Source: JAPXSY01 sp033812795 (GTDB taxonomy: Bacteria; Verrucomicrobiota; Kiritimatiellia; RFP12; UBA1067). Taken from it: a DNA stretch of 64,000 nt. The translations under genes were made by a program, and so were the position numbers. The stretch is taken from assembly GCA_033812795.1 (NCBI GenBank), contig JAPXSY010000001.1, positions 1-64,000 of the forward strand. Reading direction: 5' to 3'. Below the pieces are notes generated by a model. It saw only the letters and a program-made list of their open reading frames with translations, was not told the origin of the DNA and did not search any database. Below, one piece after another: positions 17,015 through 24,851 of this stretch; the first letter of the stretch is position 1; each line of letters starts with the position of its first letter.

Positions 17015-17914
17015 TTAGGGAACGGCTCCGTCCCCTTCGCGATCCGTTTCGACGGGCTCGACATGCACCACGACATCCCGCACCCCCGACTTGGCCGCCA
17101 TGATCGCGTCCCGTACCTGATGCCCGACCGCATGGCCCTCGCGCACCGATAGGTCGCCGGGAACTTGGATATGCACCTCCACGAAGTAATCGGTCCCGCT
17201 CTTACGGATCCGGCACGCGCTCACCGAGTCCACCTGAGGCACGCCGCGGGCCTCCCCCATCACCCGGAATCGCATCTCATCCCCCACATCCCCGTCGAGC
17301 ATCTCATGGAACGCCTTCCGTAGAATGCGCACGGCGTTGAATACGATGATCCCGCACGCCAGCAGCGCGGCCCAATCATCCGCCTGGGCAAAACGGGGGC
17401 CACCCAGCAGCGCGAGGCTGATCCCCACGGCAGCCGCCGCAGAGGTCAGGGCGTCCGAACGGTGATGCCAAGCGTCGCCCTCCAGTGCGAGACTGTCCGT
17501 CGCACGACCGGCCCGTAGCACGGCCCGCGAGACGGCTTCTTTGACCAACACAACCATTAGCAGTACCGGCAACGTGTACCACGCAGGCGAAGCGTGCGGC
17601 GTCAGCAGTTCGCGCACTGCCTGAAAAGCGATCAGCAGGGCCACTGCCAGTAAGGAAAAGCCGCTGAACACGCCGGCCAGAGATTCGATTTTACCGTGCC
17701 CGTACGGGTGACAGGCATCGGCCGGCCGGAGGGAAAAATGAAACCCGAGCCAAGTGACGGATGATGTGATGATGTCCCCTAAGGATTCCACCCCGTCAGC
17801 GATCAGCGCATAGCAGTTCCCCATCAGCCCCACCGTTATCTTGACCAGCATCAGGCTGATGTTGACGCCCAGCGTCAAAAAACCGAGCCACCGAATGGAT
17901 TTCGATTGCGACAT
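17015..17914 (-). CDS. Cation diffusion facilitator (CDF) metal transporter
   Basis: About 300 residues. A six-helix CDF transporter that exports divalent metal ions (Zn, Fe, Mn or similar) in exchange for protons. Helix 2 carries ADGVESLGDII, so the usual first acidic or His residue of the metal site is present in altered spacing. A basic/His loop follows (DACHPYGHGKIESL, the very conserved 'HPYGH' block). Helix 5 carries WHHRSDALTS with the classic HxxxD site. The C-terminal cytosolic ferredoxin-like domain ends in VVVHVEPVETD, typical of the CDF metal-sensing dimer. The frame extends upstream to a TTG at 17950, and an ATG lies at 17941; MSQSKS at 17914 best fits family length. It is convergent with the zinc-ribbon gene. 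Confidence 0.92.
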   Translation of the reverse strand: MSQSKSIRWLGFLTLGVNISLMLVKITVGLMGNCYALIADGVESLGDIITSSVTWLGFHFSLRPADACHPYGHGKIESLAGVFSGFSLLAVALLIAFQAVRELLTPHASPAWYTLPVLLMVVLVKEAVSRAVLRAGRATDSLALEGDAWHHRSDALTSAAAAVGISLALLGGPRFAQADDWAALLACGIIVFNAVRILRKAFHEMLDGDVGDEMRFRVMGEARGVPQVDSVSACRIRKSGTDYFVEVHIQVPGDLSVREGHAVGHQVRDAIMAAKSGVRDVVVHVEPVETDREGDGAVP

Positions 17915-18008
17915 ATCGGAACGATCACATAAAAGCCCCATACCCGTCAATCCAATCCGATCGTAAAGAATAACGCAGGGGAAAAAGTGCTACACGCACC
18001 TTCTCTTC

Positions 18009-21000
18009 TCACTGCGCGTAGACTTCGAGTTCATCGGGAACCCACTCGGTCATCCGGTTCTCATAGATCACGGGACCGCCCCATTTGCCGGTGGTGATGA
18101 GGTCGATGTCACCATCGCCATCAATGTCAACCGGCACGATGTTGAGGCCGGCGCTGACACCCTCGTCGTAGGTGACCACATGCTTGCGGAAGACCGGATT
18201 CGGGCCGGGGGTGAAACGGTAGTAGAACACGCACAGCTTGCCGAAGGCATCGGGGTCGCCGCCGTTGTGGGCCATGAAACGCTTGCCGGCGATGACTTCC
18301 TTGTTGCCGTCGTTATCGACGTCGGCGAATGCAAGATAGTGCGGTTGCGACCAGGTGTCGTCGATCAGATGCTGACGCCAAGAGATGGTGCCGGATGCAT
18401 CGCGCTGCTGTTCGTACCAGAAGATGCCGTGCTTGTGGGCCGCGCTGGTGATGAGATCGTTCAGGCCGTCTTTGTTGACATCGAAAACGATGATGTTGGA
18501 GGTGTGCTCGACCTTGCCGTCTTTGCCGCCCAAGGCGATGGGGTGCTTTTTCCATGTGTCCTTACGGATGTCTTTCGGGGCCTCGTACCAAACGTTGGGC
18601 CGGATCACGTCAGGGCGTCCGTCGCCGTTGATGTCGCCAACGCCGGTGCCGAATGTCGTCTTGTCCATGGAGATCGTGTGGCGCACGTAGCCGGGCTGGC
18701 CGTTGGTCAGCGTGCCCGGTTCGTACCAGACGGTCACATGCGTGTCAGGCAGAAACTCCAGCGCCTTGCCGTCGCCGTCGATATCGACCAGCGTGCCGGT
18801 TTCGTGGTTGCCCAGCGGGTCAATGACATGCTCGGGCCACAGCTCATTGGAACGGCCCAGCGTGTTTTCGTACCAGTAGGAGGTTTTCGAAAACCAGCAG
18901 GCCGCCAGAATGTCCGGCTTGCCGTCTTTGTTGACATCGACGACCAGATTGCAGAAGTCATCGGCGTAGCCTTTGCCATCCTCTCCGACGTTACTGGAAA
19001 CGGTGCGGATGCGCACGGCCTTCCAGTCGGGCGCGAGGTAGAGATAGGGCCCCGCGGCGATGTCGAGTTTCCCGTCGCCGTTGAAATCGGCCACACAGCA
19101 GGCTTCCGAGCGGTAGGTGCCGATGCGGCGCGGCACGAAGGTCAGGGGCGTGAGCACGGAGCCGGGCGCTTTGTCCGGCACACCCACCGGGGTGTGCAGC
19201 GCGATGACTTTGAGGGACTTGAGCGCCTCGGTTTTAAGTTCGGGATCATCCAGCATCGGTGTGAGCGCGGCGACCGCCTCGGGGGTGGGCACGGTGCGCC
19301 AAGCACCTGCGACGAGGGCCTTCTCCTGCGTCCGCGTGGCCAGTGCGCTGGCTTCTCTGAGCATGGCGGCGCGACCAGCTTGGTCCTGCTCTTGATCGAT
19401 CAGCCGGATATAACCGCGCAGCGCGATTACGCGCAGGCTGTTGTTGGGATAGGTTTTAGCCAATTGAAGCAACTTGGGGGCGACGGCCTTTCCCTTCCAG
19501 CCTGCCAGTACGCGCACGGCGTCATCGGCCACGGCGCGTTCGCTGTCGTCCACGGTGCGTTGGATCAACTCCAGTCCGGCTGGCGTGCCGGCCAAGCCGA
19601 TCGCTCGCAACAGGCTGCTGCGGCGTTCGACACCGGCTCCGGCGAACAGCGGCAGAATGGCGGCGGTGGTTGCGTCCGGTTCGCGGCGTGAGCAGGCCAT
19701 GAGCGCCTTTTCAGCGGCGCGCCGCTCTTGGGGATCGACGGCTTTGCAGAAGGCCGCGACGAGCGCCGGGATTTGTTTGTCGGTTGCGAGTTCGGTCAGC
19801 GCCTGGAATGCGGCGGTGCGCACGGTCGGCGCGGTGGCCGCGAGGTGTTCCGCGATGGCAGAGGCGGCACGCGGCGTTTTGCGGAAGGCCGCGACGCCCA
19901 GCAGGCGCGTGAGGGCGGCGTCGTTGGCCGGACGTCGCGCAAGCGCTTTCACGATCCGGGCGTCGGTCTTGGGATCGTCCAGCTTGATTAGGCTCCTGCG
20001 CGCCGCATCTGCCAGCGCGTCGTCCGTCTGGCCGAGCAGTGCGATCAGCGCATCCGCGTCATCGGCATCGCCGATATCGCCGAGTCCGGCGGCGGCTGCC
20101 AGCCGGGAGGGCGCATCAAGACCGTCTTTCAGCGCGGCACGCACCAGCGGTGCACCGGCGCGTTTCTTGGCATGGACCAGGGCCTGTACGACAGCGAGGC
20201 GGCCCTGCGGTTCGAGTGCTTTCATCAAGTCTTCACCACGCCGTTTCAGTACCTTGTCCGGGAGTTGGGCGGTGAGACGGGCGGCGGTGCCACGCCACAC
20301 TGCCGAAGCATGGTTCAATGCGGCGGGCAACAGCGTGCGCGCGCGGTCGGGGTCAGCGGTGACGCGTGCGCAAAAGGCGGCCAGCCGGATGTGGTCCGCC
20401 AGGCGGGTGTCGTCCGCGACTCGCGCATAGAGCGCGAGGGCCTGCTTTTTGTCGCCGCGCGCGAGCAGCGTCTCTGCGGCCACGAGCGTGGCATCGGCCG
20501 TGATTGCGTCTTGCGGTGCGGCGGCCAGCGCAGCCAATGCGCGGGGGGTGGCGAGTTTGCCGAGGTACGCCAACGCGGCGGAACGCACCGGTTGCGGACG
20601 GTCGACCAGCGCGAGGATCGCGGCTTCAGCAGCGGTGTCTGCGCGACGGGTCAGGGCGGCGATCACACCGGCCAGTTCGCGGCCGTCCAGCATGGTGAGC
20701 GCGGCGCGCAGGGCGGCATCGGCTTCAGGCAGGCCGAGGGCTTCCAGCAATAGGCAGGCGTTATCGAAGGTCTCGGGACGCGCGAGCTGGGCAGTGAGCG
20801 TCGGGATGGCGGCGGCTGTGGCGCTGACCAGCAGGGTTTGGCGCGCGCTGTCTTTTTCGGCCGGGGTGCCCTCGGCAAGCTGTCGGAGTAGCGCGGCCTC
20901 ATCGGCGGCAAGCGGACGCACTGCGAACAGCGCGGCCGTGAAGAGCGGCAGGATGACAGCCTTGCGGCGTGGCACGTATGTAAAGAGACGGGCGGTGAGG

Positions 21001-21014
21001 GCAACAATGGACAT
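18009..21014 (-). CDS. Exported HEAT-repeat protein with C-terminal FG-GAP/VCBS propeller
   Basis: About 1001 residues. The signal region (MSIVALTARLF to LFAVRPLAADE) is followed by roughly 600 residues of alanine-rich HEAT-type helical repeats, then a C-terminal set of FG-GAP/VCBS repeats. These show calcium-type DxDxDG loops (DFNGDGKLD, DVNKDGKPD, DIDGDGKAL, DINGDGRPD, DVNKDGLND, DVDNDGNKE, DIDGDGDID), seven blades of a beta-propeller. Such proteins are common in Planctomycetes and Verrucomicrobia and are thought to be extracytoplasmic binding scaffolds; no reaction can be assigned. The ATG at 21014 has CGAGG upstream and lies 20 bases after the stop of the Gfo/Idh/MocA gene. The two form an operon, suggesting joint action on an extracellular sugar substrate. 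Confidence 0.85.
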   Translation of the reverse strand: MSIVALTARLFTYVPRRKAVILPLFTAALFAVRPLAADEAALLRQLAEGTPAEKDSARQTLLVSATAAAIPTLTAQLARPETFDNACLLLEALGLPEADAALRAALTMLDGRELAGVIAALTRRADTAAEAAILALVDRPQPVRSAALAYLGKLATPRALAALAAAPQDAITADATLVAAETLLARGDKKQALALYARVADDTRLADHIRLAAFCARVTADPDRARTLLPAALNHASAVWRGTAARLTAQLPDKVLKRRGEDLMKALEPQGRLAVVQALVHAKKRAGAPLVRAALKDGLDAPSRLAAAAGLGDIGDADDADALIALLGQTDDALADAARRSLIKLDDPKTDARIVKALARRPANDAALTRLLGVAAFRKTPRAASAIAEHLAATAPTVRTAAFQALTELATDKQIPALVAAFCKAVDPQERRAAEKALMACSRREPDATTAAILPLFAGAGVERRSSLLRAIGLAGTPAGLELIQRTVDDSERAVADDAVRVLAGWKGKAVAPKLLQLAKTYPNNSLRVIALRGYIRLIDQEQDQAGRAAMLREASALATRTQEKALVAGAWRTVPTPEAVAALTPMLDDPELKTEALKSLKVIALHTPVGVPDKAPGSVLTPLTFVPRRIGTYRSEACCVADFNGDGKLDIAAGPYLYLAPDWKAVRIRTVSSNVGEDGKGYADDFCNLVVDVNKDGKPDILAACWFSKTSYWYENTLGRSNELWPEHVIDPLGNHETGTLVDIDGDGKALEFLPDTHVTVWYEPGTLTNGQPGYVRHTISMDKTTFGTGVGDINGDGRPDVIRPNVWYEAPKDIRKDTWKKHPIALGGKDGKVEHTSNIIVFDVNKDGLNDLITSAAHKHGIFWYEQQRDASGTISWRQHLIDDTWSQPHYLAFADVDNDGNKEVIAGKRFMAHNGGDPDAFGKLCVFYYRFTPGPNPVFRKHVVTYDEGVSAGLNIVPVDIDGDGDIDLITTGKWGGPVIYENRMTEWVPDELEVYAQ

Positions 21015-21033
21015 GGTGTAACCTCGTACAGGA

Positions 21034-22284
21034 TTAGATGGACCAGGGAGCGCGGTTTGAACGGTGGATGAGGCGGTTGGCCTCGGCATCGTTGACAAAC
21101 GCAAGCGCGGCGGGATCAAAGGTGAGTTCGCGCTTCAAGTGATAAGCGATCGTGGCGGCATGGCAGGCAACGTGCGTGATGTGCAGCGCGTCGGCCGGTG
21201 CGGTCGGCGTTTGGCGCGACCTGACGCAGGCGATGAACTCGGCCGGATGGGCCACCGGACGCATCCAGCTTTCGGATTGGATGGCGCGGGTGTCCAGCAG
21301 GGTTGGCGAGGAGACTTGGATGTCACCCGAGTCGTCAGTCTCGACCCAACCCTCATCGCCCTCGAAGCGCACGGCGCACGAGTTACGGAAACCTTTCTGA
21401 CGCATCACCACCTGGATGCCGTCGGCATACCAGGCATGTACGGTGGTGTCGTCAATCGGCTTGTAGCGGACCGGCGTGGTGTGTTCGCGGTTGAGCGCCA
21501 TCTGGCAGAGGTCGAGGGTATGGCTGCCCCATTCGGTGAGCTCGCCGTGGTAGTCGTATTCGCCGCCCCAGTGCTTGAGGTAAGCGTTGTTGTAGGGGCG
21601 CCAAGGGGCAGGGCCGAGCCACATGTCCCAGTCGATCTCGTCGACCGGCGGCATTTTCTCTTCGGGCAGAAAGTGGTTGGTCGCCGAGCGTCCCATACCC
21701 GCTGCCATACCGGCGTGTAACGTGTGGATGCGTCCGAGGCGTCCGCTCTTGACCAGTGACATGGCGGTCATGAAATTGCCGACGGTGCGGCGCTGTACTC
21801 CGCCTTGATACACGCGGTGGTAGCGCGCGGCTGCCTTCACGACGGCCTCGCCCTCGTGGATGGAGAGCGAGATCGGCTTTTCGCAGTAGACGTCCTTACC
21901 GGCCTGCATGGAGCAGATCGCGAGGCGCGCATGCCAGCGGTCACCGGTCGCGATGTAGAGGGCGTCGATGTCCTTACGTGCGAGAAGATCACGGAAGTCG
22001 CGGTAGGCCGTGCAGTCTGTGTTGCCGTTAAAGGTGTCGACCGTGGCCTTGGCGCGTTCGCGCCGTTCGCGCACCGCATCGCAGACCGCAAGCATACGGG
22101 TGCCGGGCTGGTTCAGGAAAACCGGCAGCATTTGCTTGGTACGGCTGCCGCAGCCGATGACACCCATCGTGACGGTGGCCGACGGTGCAGTCGGATTTGC
22201 ACGCGCGACAGCGGTGCCGGCGACGGTGGTGAACGCAGCGGCGCGTAACAAAAATCCGCGCCGGTTGATTGAAGAACGCAACAT
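21034..22284 (-). CDS. Tat-exported Gfo/Idh/MocA family oxidoreductase
   Basis: A 416-residue protein with a twin-arginine signal (NRRGFLLRAAAFTTVAGTAV) and a Rossmann fold opening VTMGVIGCGSRTKQM. The family motif CEKPIS keeps the catalytic-region Lys, and the C-terminal domain includes HWGGEYDYHGELTEWGSHTLDL. This is the exported 'Gfo/Idh/MocA with Tat leader' type common in PVC bacteria; it probably oxidises or isomerises a sugar with a tightly held nicotinamide cofactor. GGGAGA precedes the ATG. It is the first gene of an operon with the HEAT/FG-GAP protein. It is only distantly similar to the copy at 7181-8431. Confidence 0.9.
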   Translation of the reverse strand: MLRSSINRRGFLLRAAAFTTVAGTAVARANPTAPSATVTMGVIGCGSRTKQMLPVFLNQPGTRMLAVCDAVRERRERAKATVDTFNGNTDCTAYRDFRDLLARKDIDALYIATGDRWHARLAICSMQAGKDVYCEKPISLSIHEGEAVVKAAARYHRVYQGGVQRRTVGNFMTAMSLVKSGRLGRIHTLHAGMAAGMGRSATNHFLPEEKMPPVDEIDWDMWLGPAPWRPYNNAYLKHWGGEYDYHGELTEWGSHTLDLCQMALNREHTTPVRYKPIDDTTVHAWYADGIQVVMRQKGFRNSCAVRFEGDEGWVETDDSGDIQVSSPTLLDTRAIQSESWMRPVAHPAEFIACVRSRQTPTAPADALHITHVACHAATIAYHLKRELTFDPAALAFVNDAEANRLIHRSNRAPWSI

Positions 22285-22307
22285 ACAGAATCTCCCTTTG
22301 TGAAAAC

Positions 22308-22313
22308 AGTATA
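22308..22313 (-). promoter_or_regulatory. Candidate -10 box upstream of the oxidoreductase/HEAT operon
   Basis: TATACT on the minus strand, 24 bases before the start codon of the Gfo/Idh/MocA gene. The same hexamer appears before gyrA, the Lrp gene and the HtrA gene. No convincing -35 box was found. Confidence 0.35.
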
Positions 22314-22376
22314 GAGGAGATGGGACTCAGGGTCTAATAAAACAACGATCGAAATGTGTATCCGTCCGAATGGCGC

Positions 22377-23201
22377 CTAAAATCGACAGCCGAGCCCAAG
22401 TCCGAAAATCGGATACGTTGTCTTGGCCATTGGCACATCTCTTGCGTTGATGAGTTCGCGCGCCTGCTTGTTGTAAAGCACATAGTGCCGATAACGCCCC
22501 CAGAGGTACCAGCTCTCTGTAAACCGCCATTCCGTCAACACCCCCATTACCGCAAACATAAACGAACCGCCAAGAAAATGATGATCCGGGCCCTTGCCGT
22601 AGTTGCTTCTAAACCTGTTGACGTCACCCCATGTCGTTTCGGCATACGGCGTGACCGTGAATGAGTCCGCCGGCTTGAAAGGTTTCCGCAAGCCGAAACA
22701 CATACGCCCATTGGTGGTCGGTGTGACGCATCCAAGGCCGATCCAATACGGTGTAACCCATGGATTGTGCCAATACTGACGGGCATACCAGGCAATGGGC
22801 GTGCGCGGCTTCTCTTCATAGCCCCCATACCAATCCCATAGAATACCGCCGTCTGTAGACACCTTCAACGTCTCTGCAAGTTTGACGTCATACCCATACA
22901 GCAGTGTCCCCTCATAAATATAGAAAGCGCGGCGATGTTTATGATCCGTTTGATCGTTCAGCGCACTGCATATCCAAGCACTGCTGGAGAGGCGACCGTA
23001 ATTCCGCGACTGCACCGTAAGAGACGCGTATTGTTCCGCCACGGGACGTGTATAGGTGAGCGACCCGCCGGAAGAGAGATAGGCGGATTCAAAATACGCC
23101 CTTACATTGACGTGAACGTCAAACTCTTCCGCATGAACATTCGACGTAAACGTGACGAGAACCGCTCCGTAAACAGCGACGCCTAGCCAACGACGGCCCA
23201 T
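22377..23201 (-). CDS. Exported protein of unknown function, probable outer-membrane beta-barrel
   Basis: About 274 residues. A signal peptide (MGRRWLGVAVYGAVLVTF to NVHA|EEF) is followed by an alternating polar/hydrophobic, aromatic-rich sequence. It has repeated Tyr/Trp-bearing strands (SAYLSSGGSLTYTRP, TEWRFTESWYLWGRYRHYVL) and ends in GLGLGCRF; a terminal Phe is typical of outer-membrane barrels. This pattern suggests a small barrel of 10-12 strands, possibly porin-like, but I do not recognise a family. An alternative GTG start at 23231 lacks a good ribosome site. It lies between a sugar oxidoreductase operon and a broken autotransporter fragment, all on the minus strand. Confidence 0.65.
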   Translation of the reverse strand: MGRRWLGVAVYGAVLVTFTSNVHAEEFDVHVNVRAYFESAYLSSGGSLTYTRPVAEQYASLTVQSRNYGRLSSSAWICSALNDQTDHKHRRAFYIYEGTLLYGYDVKLAETLKVSTDGGILWDWYGGYEEKPRTPIAWYARQYWHNPWVTPYWIGLGCVTPTTNGRMCFGLRKPFKPADSFTVTPYAETTWGDVNRFRSNYGKGPDHHFLGGSFMFAVMGVLTEWRFTESWYLWGRYRHYVLYNKQARELINARDVPMAKTTYPIFGLGLGCRF

Positions 23202-23282
23202 ATTGATCTTCTGTGTCGCACAGGAAATCACTCCCGAAAGTCCGCTTAAAAAACGTTGGCCCCGGAGCCGTCCGCCTCTAAC

Positions 23283-23627
23283 CTACAGGCGCATGAAAAA
23301 ACCAAGACGCTTAACCGCGCGACTTCGGAACCATCGAGACACCATACACCACCCTGCGGCAGAATGCAAACGGCAGTTGAACAGGCAGAATTCGAGAGCA
23401 AAATGTGCCCCGTCGAAGCACACCGCCTGCAGCGAGAGTCCCGCCGTGTCGTTGTTGACCGTGATCGGCGTATCGCCCGGGTTTCGGATGATCACGACAT
23501 TGCCGCTCATCGGCTTCGCGTTACCCTGCCAATTCGCCGGATTGGACCAGTTGCCATTGCCAGACGTCCACACGCGCGTTTCGGCGAACAGCGAACACGC
23601 CAAAAGCGCCGCGCTGTCACATGCCAC
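23283..23627 (-). pseudogene. Fragment of an autotransporter-like beta-helix gene
   Basis: The minus strand encodes the start of a passenger-type protein. A cut signal-like stretch (LLACSLFAETRVW) is followed by SGNGNWSNPANWQGNAKP and VVIIRNPGDTPITVNNDTAG, the usual opening of PVC autotransporter or PEP-CTERM-like adhesins. Homology-like sequence stops after about 65 residues at GAATTCTGCCTGTTCAACTG, a motif that recurs next to the intergenic repeat at 27450-27470. What follows is unlike the family, and the rest of the gene is absent. There is no normal start either (GTG with no ribosome site). It is a decayed fragment. Confidence 0.6.
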
Positions 23628-23679
23628 TGTGCGCTACAACGACGCACTCGTGTTGCGCTCGTATCGATGACGCACGTGC

Positions 23680-24537
23680 TCATCTATAATCCGTAATGTC
23701 TTTGAACAGGCCTTCGCTATACTCGTAAAACCGGATTTGGATTCGAGGGGGATTCTTCTTCGGATCAGCCCTCCAGCCATGCATGTTTCCCCCCATGGCA
23801 TTCACCGTAAAGAACACCGGGATTTCACGCCTGGAAACGCTTTTCGGCACAAGACCAAACCCTTCACTCAGACACAACCCGGAGTGTTTGCGGAGGGTTC
23901 CGATCATCTTTAAATCGAATGTCACACGTGACGATCCTCCATAATGACCGAGGATGATTTCCTTCCCATCCGTACCCATTGTCTGAACGCCATATACGAC
24001 TGAATACCCCAATTGCAGCGTCTTTTCCTCCTTTGGATTCAGATTCAAGTCAAATGTGCGAATGCAGCAATTGCTGTGCGCGACTTTACCGAATCGATCT
24101 GGGCCCGCATACAATGTGTCACCTACGACCAACGCACCGTCGAGGGAGTCGTCGACCGCACGTTCGTATAACGGATCCAAATCTTCGTTCCAGACACGTA
24201 TGAGGCCTTTGCTGCCATATTTTTTGCGAATCTCTTTTCCCCGGAGTGCAAAGGCTCCGAATATCTTTCCGTCCGCATAAGCGATGTCCCCAAGATGCGC
24301 CGGGACGGTGATGTGCTTTTTGTGAACCCCGTTCCAGTCAAAGCTGTCAATGCCCAATTGATGGCTCAGGTAAAACCCCTTCTCGGAGCAGCAAGCACCT
24401 TGGATGTGCCCCGACTCGATCAGGCAGTCCAGATCATGGGGATGCGTCTCGATCACGGGTAACTTCTCTCCGGCCCGGACAGTCAGTCCAAGCAAAAAGA
24501 GGATGAGACAACCCTGTAACACGGTTCTGCTGTTCAT
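23680..24537 (-). CDS. Exported protein of unknown function, beta-propeller-like
   Basis: A 285-residue protein with a clear signal peptide (MNSRTVLQGCLILFLLGL, cleavage near VRAGE). The mature part has repeated short strand patterns of the type seen in YncE/NHL-like propellers (HIQGACCSEKGFYLSHQLGI, then HLGDIAYADGKIFGAFALRG, then DGALVVGDTLYAGPDRFGKV), each a 'hydrophobic-DG-hydrophobic' blade element. Two Cys pairs (ACC, NCC) may form disulfides. I do not recognise a specific family. AGGGGG precedes the ATG. It is the last minus-strand gene before the divergent carbohydrate region, and an export function linked to sugar binding or sensing is possible but unproven. Confidence 0.65.
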   Translation of the reverse strand: MNSRTVLQGCLILFLLGLTVRAGEKLPVIETHPHDLDCLIESGHIQGACCSEKGFYLSHQLGIDSFDWNGVHKKHITVPAHLGDIAYADGKIFGAFALRGKEIRKKYGSKGLIRVWNEDLDPLYERAVDDSLDGALVVGDTLYAGPDRFGKVAHSNCCIRTFDLNLNPKEEKTLQLGYSVVYGVQTMGTDGKEIILGHYGGSSRVTFDLKMIGTLRKHSGLCLSEGFGLVPKSVSRREIPVFFTVNAMGGNMHGWRADPKKNPPRIQIRFYEYSEGLFKDITDYR

Positions 24538-24758
24538 GAATACCCCCTACCCGCTTCCAGATATCATGTAAAACGGATGTGCCATAATCTTTCAGCCCTA
24601 TTTAAAAATAATCACGCTCATTACCATTCAGACAAGACACTGCCATCCATAGGGTAAATCGGAAACACATCCGTTTACATAATCCGCAACCATTATGCGG
24701 GGAGAGGGCAAAAAGAGTCAACCCCTGAAGTCCGCGAAAACGTTTAGGATTGGGTTGG

Positions 24759-24800
24759 GGCTGAAATGGACTTTTTCTGGTTTCTGGAATGTGTTACAGT
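24759..24800 (+). promoter_or_regulatory. Conserved 42-bp upstream element, copy 1
   Basis: Begins GGCTGAAATGGACTTTTTCT and ends GGAATGTGTTACAGT. It is 40 of 42 identical to 57263-57304 upstream of the GH5-like gene. The end reads TGT-TACAGT, an extended -10 form that would start transcription near 24807 and give a leader of about 45 bases to the ATG at 24852. The rest of the 24538-24851 gap shows AT-rich DNA and nothing else recognisable. Confidence 0.7.
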
Positions 24801-24851
24801 TTTTTCAATTTGGGTAAACCAGTTGTGTGAAAGAAAGGAATGAACGTTCCA